Shown here: positions 18,417 through 27,340 of the stretch, in pieces
Position numbering within the stretch: the first letter of the stretch is position 1
Layout of the letters: each line of letters starts with the position of its first letter
Notes under the pieces: generated by a model
What the model was told of the DNA's origin: nothing
What the model saw: the letters and a program-made list of their open reading frames with translations, nothing else
The model's database searches: none
Source of the DNA: Thalassocella blandensis
GTDB taxonomy: Bacteria > Pseudomonadota > Gammaproteobacteria > Pseudomonadales > Cellvibrionaceae
DNA length: 64,000 nucleotides
NCBI GenBank assembly: GCA_902141825.1
Contig: CABFPG010000002.1
Span: forward strand, 248,001-312,000
Direction: 5' to 3'
Position numbers and translations under genes: made by a program

Positions 18417-21110
18417 TTAATCCAGCACACGCTCAAAAGACCATAACTGATTGTCAATGCCGGAAGACTTTCGAGGATACTCTGTCACATTGTGCGACGA
18501 GACCTCCTCATCCAATACTTCGCCGCTGTCAGCCGACACCAAAAAGTAAACCCCCTCACCCGCAGATATGAGAGTCCATTGCGCATTGGCGGAGCCAGAA
18601 CCATAAGGCCACTGAATAGCATTCCCTTGCATGGCTGAATCACCTGCTATGTTTAACGCTAATTGGCTATTGCGGTTAATGATATTGTAAACACCATTGC
18701 CCAGAGCATTTATAGTCCACTGGTGCCACAAACGCCCCTCATAAGGGTATGTGCCGACGCTCTCACCTTGAGAAACAGAACCCCCTGGAACTTCCAGCGC
18801 ACGCCCTGTTGCTTTATTTAACAGAACATAAGTTTCGCCAGAAACAACAGGAGACTCATTACCAACACCCAAGGTAATTTTGAATATTTCACTTCCACCT
18901 TGATTCGGAGTATCGTTTTTATCATTCTCAGAGGTGGACATCCAAAGCCCGCCATCAATAGATGGCTCAAGCGTTCGAATACGACCATAACTGCCGGTAA
19001 ACAATTGTTCCGCACTCCCCAGGTTCTCACCATTGATTACAATGCGATACATACGTTTTCCAGCTAGACAGCCGACATAAAGCACATTGTCCACCACCGC
19101 AATGCCACTACACGAATTATTACCCGTTGGGCTGTACACTTTTTTCGGGGCAATAAATCCGGCCGTAGCACAACCATTCCCACCTCGGGAAATCGTGCCT
19201 TCGCAGTCAGGGTAGCCGTAATTACCACCTCGTACAATTAAATTGGTTTCATCTTCAGCCCCATCGCCAAACTCCTGCTCCCATAATTGTCCCTGCGCAT
19301 CAAACGCTAAGCCCTGTGGGTTTCGATGCCCGTAACTCCACACCAAATTGTTGAAAGGGTTATCTTGGGGAATGCTACCATCCGGATTAACACGCAAAAT
19401 TTTACCGTTTAAGCGGTTGGGATCTTGCGGATCTGTATCGGGTCTCTGCCCATCTCCAACGGCGACATACAGTTTTCCATCAGGACCAAAGCGTAAACGC
19501 CCACCATTATGAAATCGGCTACTGCGAATACCAGCACTGGCTGGAATAACATCCTGCTTAGATCCCATGTTGAGCATGCCATTCTCGAAACGAACCCGTG
19601 CAACCTTGTTACGATTTCCGGCAGTCGAATAATACATATAAAGCCAATTGTCTGTTAAAGGAAATCCCTCTTGCACCGCCAACCCCAGTAGGCCACCTTC
19701 TCCACCAGTTTGATCGCTGTTCCCCCCAGTTCCTTCAGAATCCGAAATCGTCCCGATATTTATTCTTTCTCCATCTTTTAAATGAATAACGTCATCAGCA
19801 TCACGACGACTGTAAATAATGGAACCGTCCGGCAGGGTCACTATTCCCCAGGGCACGTCGGGTTCATTTACAATCAAATCAACAGAACACACTGAAGATG
19901 AACACACACTTCCAGTAGTTACCAAAATAGATTGACTTGGATCAGATGTATTACCTTGAGCATCTCGAGCGGCAATTTGATAAGTGTACTCGGTATTTTG
20001 GGACAGGCCCGTATCCACAAAAGTATTGTAAGGTGTTGTGGCAACAAACTCGGAATTACGATATACATCATAACCACTAACACCTACATTATCCGTAGAC
20101 TCCTGCCAGCTTAAACGAATTGACGTTCCCTCAGAAACACCGCTCAACTGCAAAGGAATGCTCGGAGGTATTGTGTCATCTTCGCAGAATGGGATATCAA
20201 TGGGCAGGCTATCGCTATCCACAGAATTATTACCAGCCGCGTCAAACGCGGTAACATAAAACCCCCAGGTTGCACCGGGAACTAAATTCGTCAGATGAAT
20301 ACTCGTTTCACTGCCTCCTGCAGTTCCAAGAAATTGACCATCGCGATAAATATCGTAGCGGTTGACCCCGATATTATCGGTAGAAGCACTCCAACTCAAA
20401 TCAGCGGAGCTGCATTGAAGATTGCTGATAGTCACATTTTCAGGTTTGGTGGGTGGTTGATTATCATAAAACGGTAGCTCTGCAATTTCACACTGTTTAG
20501 CTGTTCCCTGCAGCGGATCACCAAACACGCTGTTTCTACACGGTACACCATCGGTAAATTCAGCTTCAAACCAACTGTCGTTCTTACCATAGCGTACAAT
20601 TTTATCGCCAGAGAAATCACAACTTTGGTTTTCATCTGCACATTTTGTCCATTGCACTTCCGTTAACTGACACTCTTTGCGTGTACCCTGAATAGGGTCG
20701 CCAAACGTTGTGTTATTGCATGCTATAGACCCCATGGATACTTTCTCTACCCAACTGTTGCCGCTACCATAACGAACAGCCTTTACGCCTTCGAAACTAC
20801 AGGTTCCTCCTTCCATCGCACAGCTTACCCATGGGATTGCCACGTCTGTATATTCACAGGTTTTTCTCTGCCCCGGAAGCGGGTCGCGAAAAACCGAATT
20901 ATTACATCCAACAGAAGCAGTAAAAAGCCCTTCATTCCAGTGCCCATCTTTTCCATACCGCACCTGTTTTGTACCACTAAATGAACAGACGCCACCCTCT
21001 TGCGCACATTCAATCCATTGTGCCTGCTGTGCATGGGAAGATTCTGTAAAGGTTGCAGCAAACCACAAAACTCCCGCCATTAACGAATATACCTTGATAT
21101 CTCTAAACAT
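18417..21110 (-). CDS. Secreted PQQ-type sugar dehydrogenase with Cys-rich repeats, FN3 pair and ricin-like lectin
   Basis: I start this gene at ATG 21110 (897 residues) because it gives a clean signal peptide (MFRDIKVYSLMAGVLWFAAT..SSHA) behind AAAAGAGAA; a GTG at 21146 is the alternative. Domain order: three copies of a 45-50 residue repeat (W..C..EGG.CSF.G.K.VRYG...W......C.N..FGDP..G..K.C), two fibronectin III domains (about 180-375), a glucose/sorbosone dehydrogenase propeller (about 383-735; HNGGRLRFGPDGKLYVAVGDG, YGHRNPQGLAFD, GGNYGYPDCEG) and a ricin-type beta-trefoil (about 745-897). The catalytic part would oxidise sugars with PQQ or a related cofactor in the periplasm or outside. 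The lectin and repeats probably hold it on polysaccharide. I do not know a family name for the Cys repeat. Confidence 0.88.
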   Translation of the reverse strand: MFRDIKVYSLMAGVLWFAATFTESSHAQQAQWIECAQEGGVCSFSGTKQVRYGKDGHWNEGLFTASVGCNNSVFRDPLPGQRKTCEYTDVAIPWVSCAMEGGTCSFEGVKAVRYGSGNSWVEKVSMGSIACNNTTFGDPIQGTRKECQLTEVQWTKCADENQSCDFSGDKIVRYGKNDSWFEAEFTDGVPCRNSVFGDPLQGTAKQCEIAELPFYDNQPPTKPENVTISNLQCSSADLSWSASTDNIGVNRYDIYRDGQFLGTAGGSETSIHLTNLVPGATWGFYVTAFDAAGNNSVDSDSLPIDIPFCEDDTIPPSIPLQLSGVSEGTSIRLSWQESTDNVGVSGYDVYRNSEFVATTPYNTFVDTGLSQNTEYTYQIAARDAQGNTSDPSQSILVTTGSVCSSSVCSVDLIVNEPDVPWGIVTLPDGSIIYSRRDADDVIHLKDGERINIGTISDSEGTGGNSDQTGGEGGLLGLAVQEGFPLTDNWLYMYYSTAGNRNKVARVRFENGMLNMGSKQDVIPASAGIRSSRFHNGGRLRFGPDGKLYVAVGDGQRPDTDPQDPNRLNGKILRVNPDGSIPQDNPFNNLVWSYGHRNPQGLAFDAQGQLWEQEFGDGAEDETNLIVRGGNYGYPDCEGTISRGGNGCATAGFIAPKKVYSPTGNNSCSGIAVVDNVLYVGCLAGKRMYRIVINGENLGSAEQLFTGSYGRIRTLEPSIDGGLWMSTSENDKNDTPNQGGSEIFKITLGVGNESPVVSGETYVLLNKATGRALEVPGGSVSQGESVGTYPYEGRLWHQWTINALGNGVYNIINRNSQLALNIAGDSAMQGNAIQWPYGSGSANAQWTLISAGEGVYFLVSADSGEVLDEEVSSHNVTEYPRKSSGIDNQLWSFERVLD

Positions 21111-22078
21111 AATTATTCTCTTTTCTGAGTGTATTTTTCGAGCCACATGCTGTCATCACAATATAAATTCCAATGATCTTTTAGTTTTTATATGGTTTTT
21201 CATTTTTTTAAATTAAAAATACAGTGAGCGATTCGTCATTTTATTTTCCTTTTTCTAACCGCTACTCGTTACCAATTCATTTATTACAAACTGTGCTGGA
21301 AGCCTTATGCACACTTTTCTAAAAGTTCCACAAAAAATGCGCTATCACAACTTGTCACAGAGGAAGTATTTTAAATATTAAGCAAAACAAAGATATTCCG
21401 AGAAACTGAAAACGGATAGGAAGGTAACAAAGTTGATTTACACCCACAATGGACGAATATCTAAAAGTGATAGCTGACGCATCAAACTCAGGCATTATCG
21501 GATAAATGGGCTTCTTTACCGATAAAAGAACATACAGTCCAAGAACAACCGGTGAAATTATTTTGATATATGTGCATTTTTTGTCGTCAAAACAAAGTTC
21601 GAATACATTTTCCTACTAGAACACAGAAATTCCGCTTTAATAAAGTACTACTTTTTACTGCAAAGTAATTCTTTTTTACCTGAACATTAAAACCGACAAG
21701 CATAGACAGTAACTGGTTCTCCTTTCTATCTCTCACGCACTTTATTGTATTGCCTCAAAGTTCAACAGTTGCTAACGTCAATCTCCAAGAATATTGTAAA
21801 TATTACCTTAAAGATTCAAACGCTCGAATGAATGCAGCCAAAACTTATTCAGATAACTGGTTTTGAATACCATCTTTGAAAACGACTTCAAAGAGCCAAT
21901 AAAAAGCTGTTATTAAATAAATGCTAACAATCATTCGTTAATTGTTACAGAAAGGTAAGCGCCACAAGAACACCAACCACTGGTCACAATTACAATAATT
22001 CTATTATTCACATTTCGCTCTATACATTTATTCACAATATGTCGAATTTATACAATAACAATATAAAGTAGGTATGAT
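21111..22078. other. Long AT-rich intergenic region between divergent genes
   Basis: These 968 bases hold no convincing gene. They carry the promoters of the dehydrogenase (minus) and of the esterase-GH76 gene (plus). One inverted repeat TATCGG/CCGATA with 17 bases between the arms lies at 21496-21524. I see no terminator, tRNA-like fold or mobile-element end. Confidence 0.5.
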
Positions 22079-25000
22079 ATGAAAAACAAAAATACCGCCG
22101 TTTTTTTTATTCTTGTTTTAACATTCGTGTTTTCCTTCCAGACTCATGGTGCGACAAGGCCACTATTAACCCCCATCAAAGTTGCCTGTATTGGTGATAG
22201 CATTACAGAGGGTTCAGGCACAAGTGATCATGCTTTATTCAGCTATCCAGCCCAACTACAAAAACTTCTAGGACAACACTATCAGGTTCGAAATTTTGGG
22301 CTCGGAGGTCGAACCATGCTAAAGAAAGGCGACATGCCTTATTGGAATGAGGCCACTTTTGCAGAAAGTAAAAACTGGCAGCCGGATATTGTCATCATTC
22401 AATTGGGTACCAATGATTCGAAATCCTGGAATTGGGTATACAAAAATGAATTCCTCTCGGATTACAAAGACATGATCAATCAGTATAAGAGTCTGGCTTC
22501 AGCCCCAAATATTTTTGTGGCGCAGCCTCCTGTAGTCTATGGCGACGGTGCATTTGGTATTACTAATCCTGTGGTTCGCGACGAGGTTGCGCCTTTAGTA
22601 CAGCAAGCAGCCAACGACACAGGCGTTACACTCATAGATAATTATACCGCCACTCAGAATATGGCGGGTAACTTCCCGGACACTGTTCACCCCAATAATA
22701 CAGGCGCATTTGCTATTGCCTACAACACGTATAAATCATTGGGGAGCCCCGACGCTCGCGTCTCATTTTTTGCAGATGCCAACTACTCTGGACTTTCATT
22801 TTCATTCCCCCAAGGTCACTACAGTGGTGACATGATGTTAGCATCCGGTTTACCTAACGACTGGATGTCGTCCCTTCAAGTCAACTCAAGTACATTGGTA
22901 AACGTGTTTGAAAATGGCGATTTCTCTGGGGAAACAACAACTTACATGGAAAGTCGCGCCTGGATTGGTAGCGATAGGAACGACAGAATGTCTTCATTTG
23001 ACGTTCATTCCACAGGCCCCAGCAATATTTATTCAGAGGCGGCTGACCGATTACAGTCTGCTGCACACCAGACGTATATTTCCCCAGCCGGGTTTTATTA
23101 TACTCACAGCCCTGATAATGGCTGGGATTTCTGGTGGAATGCGAATGCCCTATCCACTCTTACGGATGGATACCTGCGCACTCGTAGCGACACCTACAAA
23201 ACGCGAATGAAAAACCTGCTTCACGGCATTCGTGAAAAGCACGGCGCATATACCAATCATTTTTATGACGATATGCTTTGGCTCGCACTATCAGCAGTGA
23301 AAGCATATAAAGCCACTACGGATCAGGAATATCTTGATGTCGCGCAACTTCTTTGGAGTGACATTTTAACCGGCAGGAGCCCGGAATATGATGGTGCGAT
23401 CTCGTGGAATAAAGGATGTCATCCGGCATGTAAAAATGCCATCTCAAATTCTCCCGCAGCGTTGCTTGGCGCAAAGTTATATCGAATAACAGGCAACACT
23501 CAACAACTACAATATGCCGAACAGATTCATGCCTTCGTTAAAAACACACTCATCAGTCCAACCGGAGGCGTATACGACGGCAAAGACGTTGTTACAGGAG
23601 TAACCAATACTAATCCAGATTGGATTTTCTCTTACAATGTTGGGCAATACCTTGAAGCCAGCTTGGAACTATTTCAAGTAACAGGAAATTCGAATTATTT
23701 AGATGATGCGATTAAGACAGCAGAACATGCCTTTAACGAACGAATGGTCGATGGTGTGTTTTATACCAATGAAACAGGTCAAGGTGATGGAGGCCTTTTT
23801 AAAGGTATCTTTATTCGGGGTCTATTAAAACTTGCGCGAGAAGGCAACCTTGACCCAGAGACTCGACAACGTTACTACGATGCGATTAAGTACAATGCAA
23901 TAATACTGATTAAACAGGGATTTAATAGTGACGGGTTAATTGGCCCCGTTTGGAATCGAGTACCTTCCGCTGATCTTGAGCTGCATTTTTCCACACAACT
24001 TTCCGGCATCATGCTACTGGAAGCAGCGGCTTCAGCAGACCAGATTATCATTTATCAGGATATTAATTTTGGCGGAAATGCTACACACTTGAGCCCGTCC
24101 ACTTACGCAACATCAGACTTACAATGGAGAGGTGCTAAGGATAACGACCTTACATCTTTAGCCATTCCTCCAGGATTCCAAGCAAACCTTTGGGATAACA
24201 ACCACTTCACCGGAGACCTGTATTCGGCACAAAACACTGTTGGATGGATTGGCGGAGACTGGAACGACCGTGCATCGTCAATCCAAGTACAACGTTTAGA
24301 CATTACCGATTTAGGTGGCATACCCAGCGCCGAACACCCCATTAACTCCAATGAGAGCATTCTCCAATTATTTGATAATCAACCCGACACTAAAAAGCTC
24401 GGCGTAAATAACAGTGGCGGCTGGCTACAATTTCAAGCAGATCATGCTTACGTTGTTCACCGCTACAGTTTAACATCTGCTAACGACGCGCCAGAACGCG
24501 ACCCTGCCAACTGGACACTCTACGGTTCAAACGATGGAACCAGCTGGGCAACACTGGATGTACGCAGTGGTGAGGACTTCCCTAATCGGTTTCAAACACG
24601 TCATTTTTATTTCGATAATGCTACGGCCTACCGCTATTATCGAATAGACGTGCAGCAAAACAGTGGTAACCTCTATCAACTTGCCGAGTGGGAGCTATTT
24701 ACAAGCGAATTAAATGGCAGCAACAGCTCTTCCAGTAGCTCTAGCTCGTCATCAAGCTCTTCTTCCAGCAGTTCCTCAAGTGGTGGTTTTTCACAAAAAA
24801 TTGAAGCAGAAAACTACAGCAATATGTCAGGTGTAGAAACAGAAACGACCAGCGATTCTGGTGGAGGTCTAAATGTAGGATGGATTGATACCGGTGATTG
24901 GATGGCCTTTACACAAGCGGCGAATATTCCCACACCTGGCACCTATATTATTCGCTATCGTGTTGCCAGTGAAGCCGGAGCGAGCTTATCGGCAGATTTA

Positions 25001-25171
25001 GATGCAGGTGCTGTGCAACTAGGCACGATAGATATCCCAGCAACGGGCGGCTGGCAAAACTGGATTACCGTCCAACATGAAGTACAATTACCCGCTGGCT
25101 GGATTAATTTTGGCATTTACGCCCCCACCGGGGGCTGGAACATAAACTGGTTTAACATTCAATCCAAATGA
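22079..25171 (+). CDS. Multi-modular secreted enzyme: SGNH esterase, GH76, two crystallin domains, discoidin-like domain, CBM6
   Basis: This 1030-residue protein starts with a signal peptide (cleavage near ..QTHGA). Residues about 32-222 are an SGNH/GDSL esterase with GDSIT (S41), GTND (110-113) and the D201..H204 dyad (DTVHP). A beta/gamma-crystallin domain follows (about 227-310), then a GH76 (alpha-1,6-mannanase family) module (about 330-640) with the catalytic Asp pair D397/D398 in YDDMLWLAL. A second crystallin domain (about 655-740), a discoidin/F5-8-like domain (about 745-880), an 18-residue serine linker and a CBM6 (about 907-1030, KIEAENYSNMSG, GWIDTGDWM) complete it. It would deacylate and cleave alpha-mannan-like polymers outside the cell. 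Ribosome site AGG precedes the ATG. Confidence 0.92.
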   Translation: MKNKNTAVFFILVLTFVFSFQTHGATRPLLTPIKVACIGDSITEGSGTSDHALFSYPAQLQKLLGQHYQVRNFGLGGRTMLKKGDMPYWNEATFAESKNWQPDIVIIQLGTNDSKSWNWVYKNEFLSDYKDMINQYKSLASAPNIFVAQPPVVYGDGAFGITNPVVRDEVAPLVQQAANDTGVTLIDNYTATQNMAGNFPDTVHPNNTGAFAIAYNTYKSLGSPDARVSFFADANYSGLSFSFPQGHYSGDMMLASGLPNDWMSSLQVNSSTLVNVFENGDFSGETTTYMESRAWIGSDRNDRMSSFDVHSTGPSNIYSEAADRLQSAAHQTYISPAGFYYTHSPDNGWDFWWNANALSTLTDGYLRTRSDTYKTRMKNLLHGIREKHGAYTNHFYDDMLWLALSAVKAYKATTDQEYLDVAQLLWSDILTGRSPEYDGAISWNKGCHPACKNAISNSPAALLGAKLYRITGNTQQLQYAEQIHAFVKNTLISPTGGVYDGKDVVTGVTNTNPDWIFSYNVGQYLEASLELFQVTGNSNYLDDAIKTAEHAFNERMVDGVFYTNETGQGDGGLFKGIFIRGLLKLAREGNLDPETRQRYYDAIKYNAIILIKQGFNSDGLIGPVWNRVPSADLELHFSTQLSGIMLLEAAASADQIIIYQDINFGGNATHLSPSTYATSDLQWRGAKDNDLTSLAIPPGFQANLWDNNHFTGDLYSAQNTVGWIGGDWNDRASSIQVQRLDITDLGGIPSAEHPINSNESILQLFDNQPDTKKLGVNNSGGWLQFQADHAYVVHRYSLTSANDAPERDPANWTLYGSNDGTSWATLDVRSGEDFPNRFQTRHFYFDNATAYRYYRIDVQQNSGNLYQLAEWELFTSELNGSNSSSSSSSSSSSSSSSSSSSGGFSQKIEAENYSNMSGVETETTSDSGGGLNVGWIDTGDWMAFTQAANIPTPGTYIIRYRVASEAGASLSADLDAGAVQLGTIDIPATGGWQNWITVQHEVQLPAGWINFGIYAPTGGWNINWFNIQSK

Positions 25172-25181
25172 ATTGTCTGAC

Positions 25182-25225
25182 CAAGGCAGTAGTAAACCCT
25201 ACTTTTTGTAAACACTACTGCCTTG
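25182..25225. terminator. Hairpin between convergent genes
   Basis: A perfect 12-bp inverted repeat CAAGGCAGTAGT/ACTACTGCCTTG encloses 20 bases and lies between the end of the GH76 gene and the end of the coiled-coil gene. It lacks a clean T-tract, so it may be a bidirectional terminator or an mRNA-stabilising hairpin. Confidence 0.6.
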
Positions 25226-25240
25226 TATTTGCTGGGTTCA

Positions 25241-27334
25241 CTAGGAATTTGTGTCTTTTTCCAGGGACTTCATTAAGGTCAAAAACAAACCTCGTGTTTT
25301 CACCCTGAGCGACTCTGAAGACTCCATTTCTTTTATAGCTTTTTCTCGAATTTCCGAAATGTGCTTTTTCATGGCATTCGATTGATTATTCGCAAATCTA
25401 GATGCCGAAGTGGGCTCTTTCGCTAATGCATTATCAACCGCCTCATTGACCTCACCAAAGCCAAGCGCCATGATACTTTTGTGCCTGGCATGTGAGAATT
25501 CTATATTTTTATCAATATCATAAGCGATTTGTTTAATACTGCCTTTAAACTCTTCAATTTTTCTTTTACTGCTCACATGTAACTGCGTATATCCGATTTT
25601 TTCAATAATCTTGTCGGTCACCTTCGAGACGCCAATTATTTTTTTCTGCGCACTTTTGAATTTTTGATGATTCCCGTCGCTTCTCACCACCCCTTTTAAA
25701 TACTTGGTTCGATAGCGTATCGACTTATCATCGGAGCTGATATTTGTCTCATTGACACTCATATTTTCCAATAAAATGCGATCTTTCTTATCCATTTTTC
25801 CTTTCTTCGAAATGGATACTACCTTCTCGTTAAACACCAGCTCAATCGAAGGATCTGAATGAAGCTCAAGCAATTTCTGGTAATACAAAGCAGTCAAATC
25901 TTCAAGAGAATTCGCTTCCAGCGCCTCGTACAAATACATCACGATATCTTCATTGATCTCATTACTGGCGGTAATTTTGTCCAGTTCACTTTTGACCTTT
26001 TTGAGTTCTTCGTTAAGCTTTTCAAGCGTCTGTGTATTATCGTCATGTTGCAACGGATCAGCTTTATTCAGATCCATTAAGGTTTTTTCCAATGTTGTGA
26101 TGCAAATATCACTCTCTTTACTGCTTTTTCTTAACTTCTCAATAGTTTCATCCTTATCCTTTAACGACAGCCGTGCTTCATTCAACTCACTGCGAGCTTT
26201 ATCTAAACTTTCGTCCAACTTTAGAATGGAATCTCGTTGCCGATTCAACAGGGATTTTAAATGCGCGACATCCTGTTGCGTACTGTTCACCATCTCATCT
26301 GAGATCTTGTGCAAATCCTGAGTATGTCTTTCAACCTCCGTTTCAGAAATACCACCGGCTAAAATTTTGTTTTTAAGGGCATTATCGCTTTGGTACTTCT
26401 CCGATTTATACAATTCTATACGTTCTTTTAAGCTATCTATGGATGTTTTTAATTCCGCATTCTGATGTTTATACCGCTCTACTTGAGACACTAAAAAATT
26501 AAGATTGCTAGAGTCTGAACTCAAGTCACTTTGCTTATCCGCAGCCCTGGTGTCTTTAATCTTCTTTTCTAAATGTGAAATTATGCGATTCTTCTCTACA
26601 AGCATGGCATTCAATTGATCAAGATTGTCCTGACTGACGTCAATAAAATTATCTGCTTTGTTGGAGTTTTGAATATACTGCTGAACATCCGTTCGTTCAA
26701 AACCGCTGACTGCGGATTCCATTTTCTTCAAATGATTATCAATAGTTTGCTTATTGGAAATGGAATGTTTGTATTTTTCCAGAAAATCATTTAACAAGCG
26801 CAATGACCGAGCACACTGCTCAGAGTTCTTATTGCCGTCAATAAACTGTATTTTTGTTTTCAGTTCTGCAATTCTGGATTCAATATTTTTAGAGTAATCT
26901 TCATTTTCAGTATGACTATCTACATGCGTATTAACCGCCTCAGCTCCGTTATTGGCAGCCTGCTTAGCAAGAAAAACATTTAGAAGCTTCTTCAGATTTT
27001 CGGCGATAAAATCCCAACTATTGGGCTTTCCTGCCTGATTTTTTGCGTAATTACGTTCTATATTCAGATATGCAAGGCGAAAATTAAGCACATTAACGGT
27101 CGCTTTATTCTGTTTATTGCCTTCGAGAGACTCTATTCTGGTTCGCGTACGGCTTATTTCTTCCTGAATATAATTTTCATCTTTAGAGACATTCTGCAGC
27201 TTTTCTCTCGCCAATCTCAGATCTTTTTTATAAAGAATATATTGAAATATATTTGTCACGAAGCTTGCCGTGAGAATCATACCCAGGATCAAACCGGCGA
27301 ATACAGGTGCTGAAATCAAGTCTACGGCGTCCAT
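25241..27334 (-). CDS. Membrane-anchored long coiled-coil protein, function unknown
   Basis: I do not recognise a family. The 697-residue product has one N-terminal membrane segment (about 10-34, FAGLILGMILTASFVTNIF) and then long heptad-rich coiled coils (about 35-65 and 155-440; for example HLEKKIKD, SLKERIELYKSEK and LDESLDKARSELNEARLSL). A mixed C-terminal part (about 460-697) is basic, with several short helices. The topology suggests a cytoplasmic coiled-coil rod tethered to the inner membrane. It begins 6 bases after the sugar-sensor-like gene, with GGAG in that gene's end as ribosome site, so the two are coupled and probably work together, perhaps as sensor and scaffold. Confidence 0.75.
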   Translation of the reverse strand: MDAVDLISAPVFAGLILGMILTASFVTNIFQYILYKKDLRLAREKLQNVSKDENYIQEEISRTRTRIESLEGNKQNKATVNVLNFRLAYLNIERNYAKNQAGKPNSWDFIAENLKKLLNVFLAKQAANNGAEAVNTHVDSHTENEDYSKNIESRIAELKTKIQFIDGNKNSEQCARSLRLLNDFLEKYKHSISNKQTIDNHLKKMESAVSGFERTDVQQYIQNSNKADNFIDVSQDNLDQLNAMLVEKNRIISHLEKKIKDTRAADKQSDLSSDSSNLNFLVSQVERYKHQNAELKTSIDSLKERIELYKSEKYQSDNALKNKILAGGISETEVERHTQDLHKISDEMVNSTQQDVAHLKSLLNRQRDSILKLDESLDKARSELNEARLSLKDKDETIEKLRKSSKESDICITTLEKTLMDLNKADPLQHDDNTQTLEKLNEELKKVKSELDKITASNEINEDIVMYLYEALEANSLEDLTALYYQKLLELHSDPSIELVFNEKVVSISKKGKMDKKDRILLENMSVNETNISSDDKSIRYRTKYLKGVVRSDGNHQKFKSAQKKIIGVSKVTDKIIEKIGYTQLHVSSKRKIEEFKGSIKQIAYDIDKNIEFSHARHKSIMALGFGEVNEAVDNALAKEPTSASRFANNQSNAMKKHISEIREKAIKEMESSESLRVKTRGLFLTLMKSLEKDTNS

Positions 27335-27340
27335 AACCAG

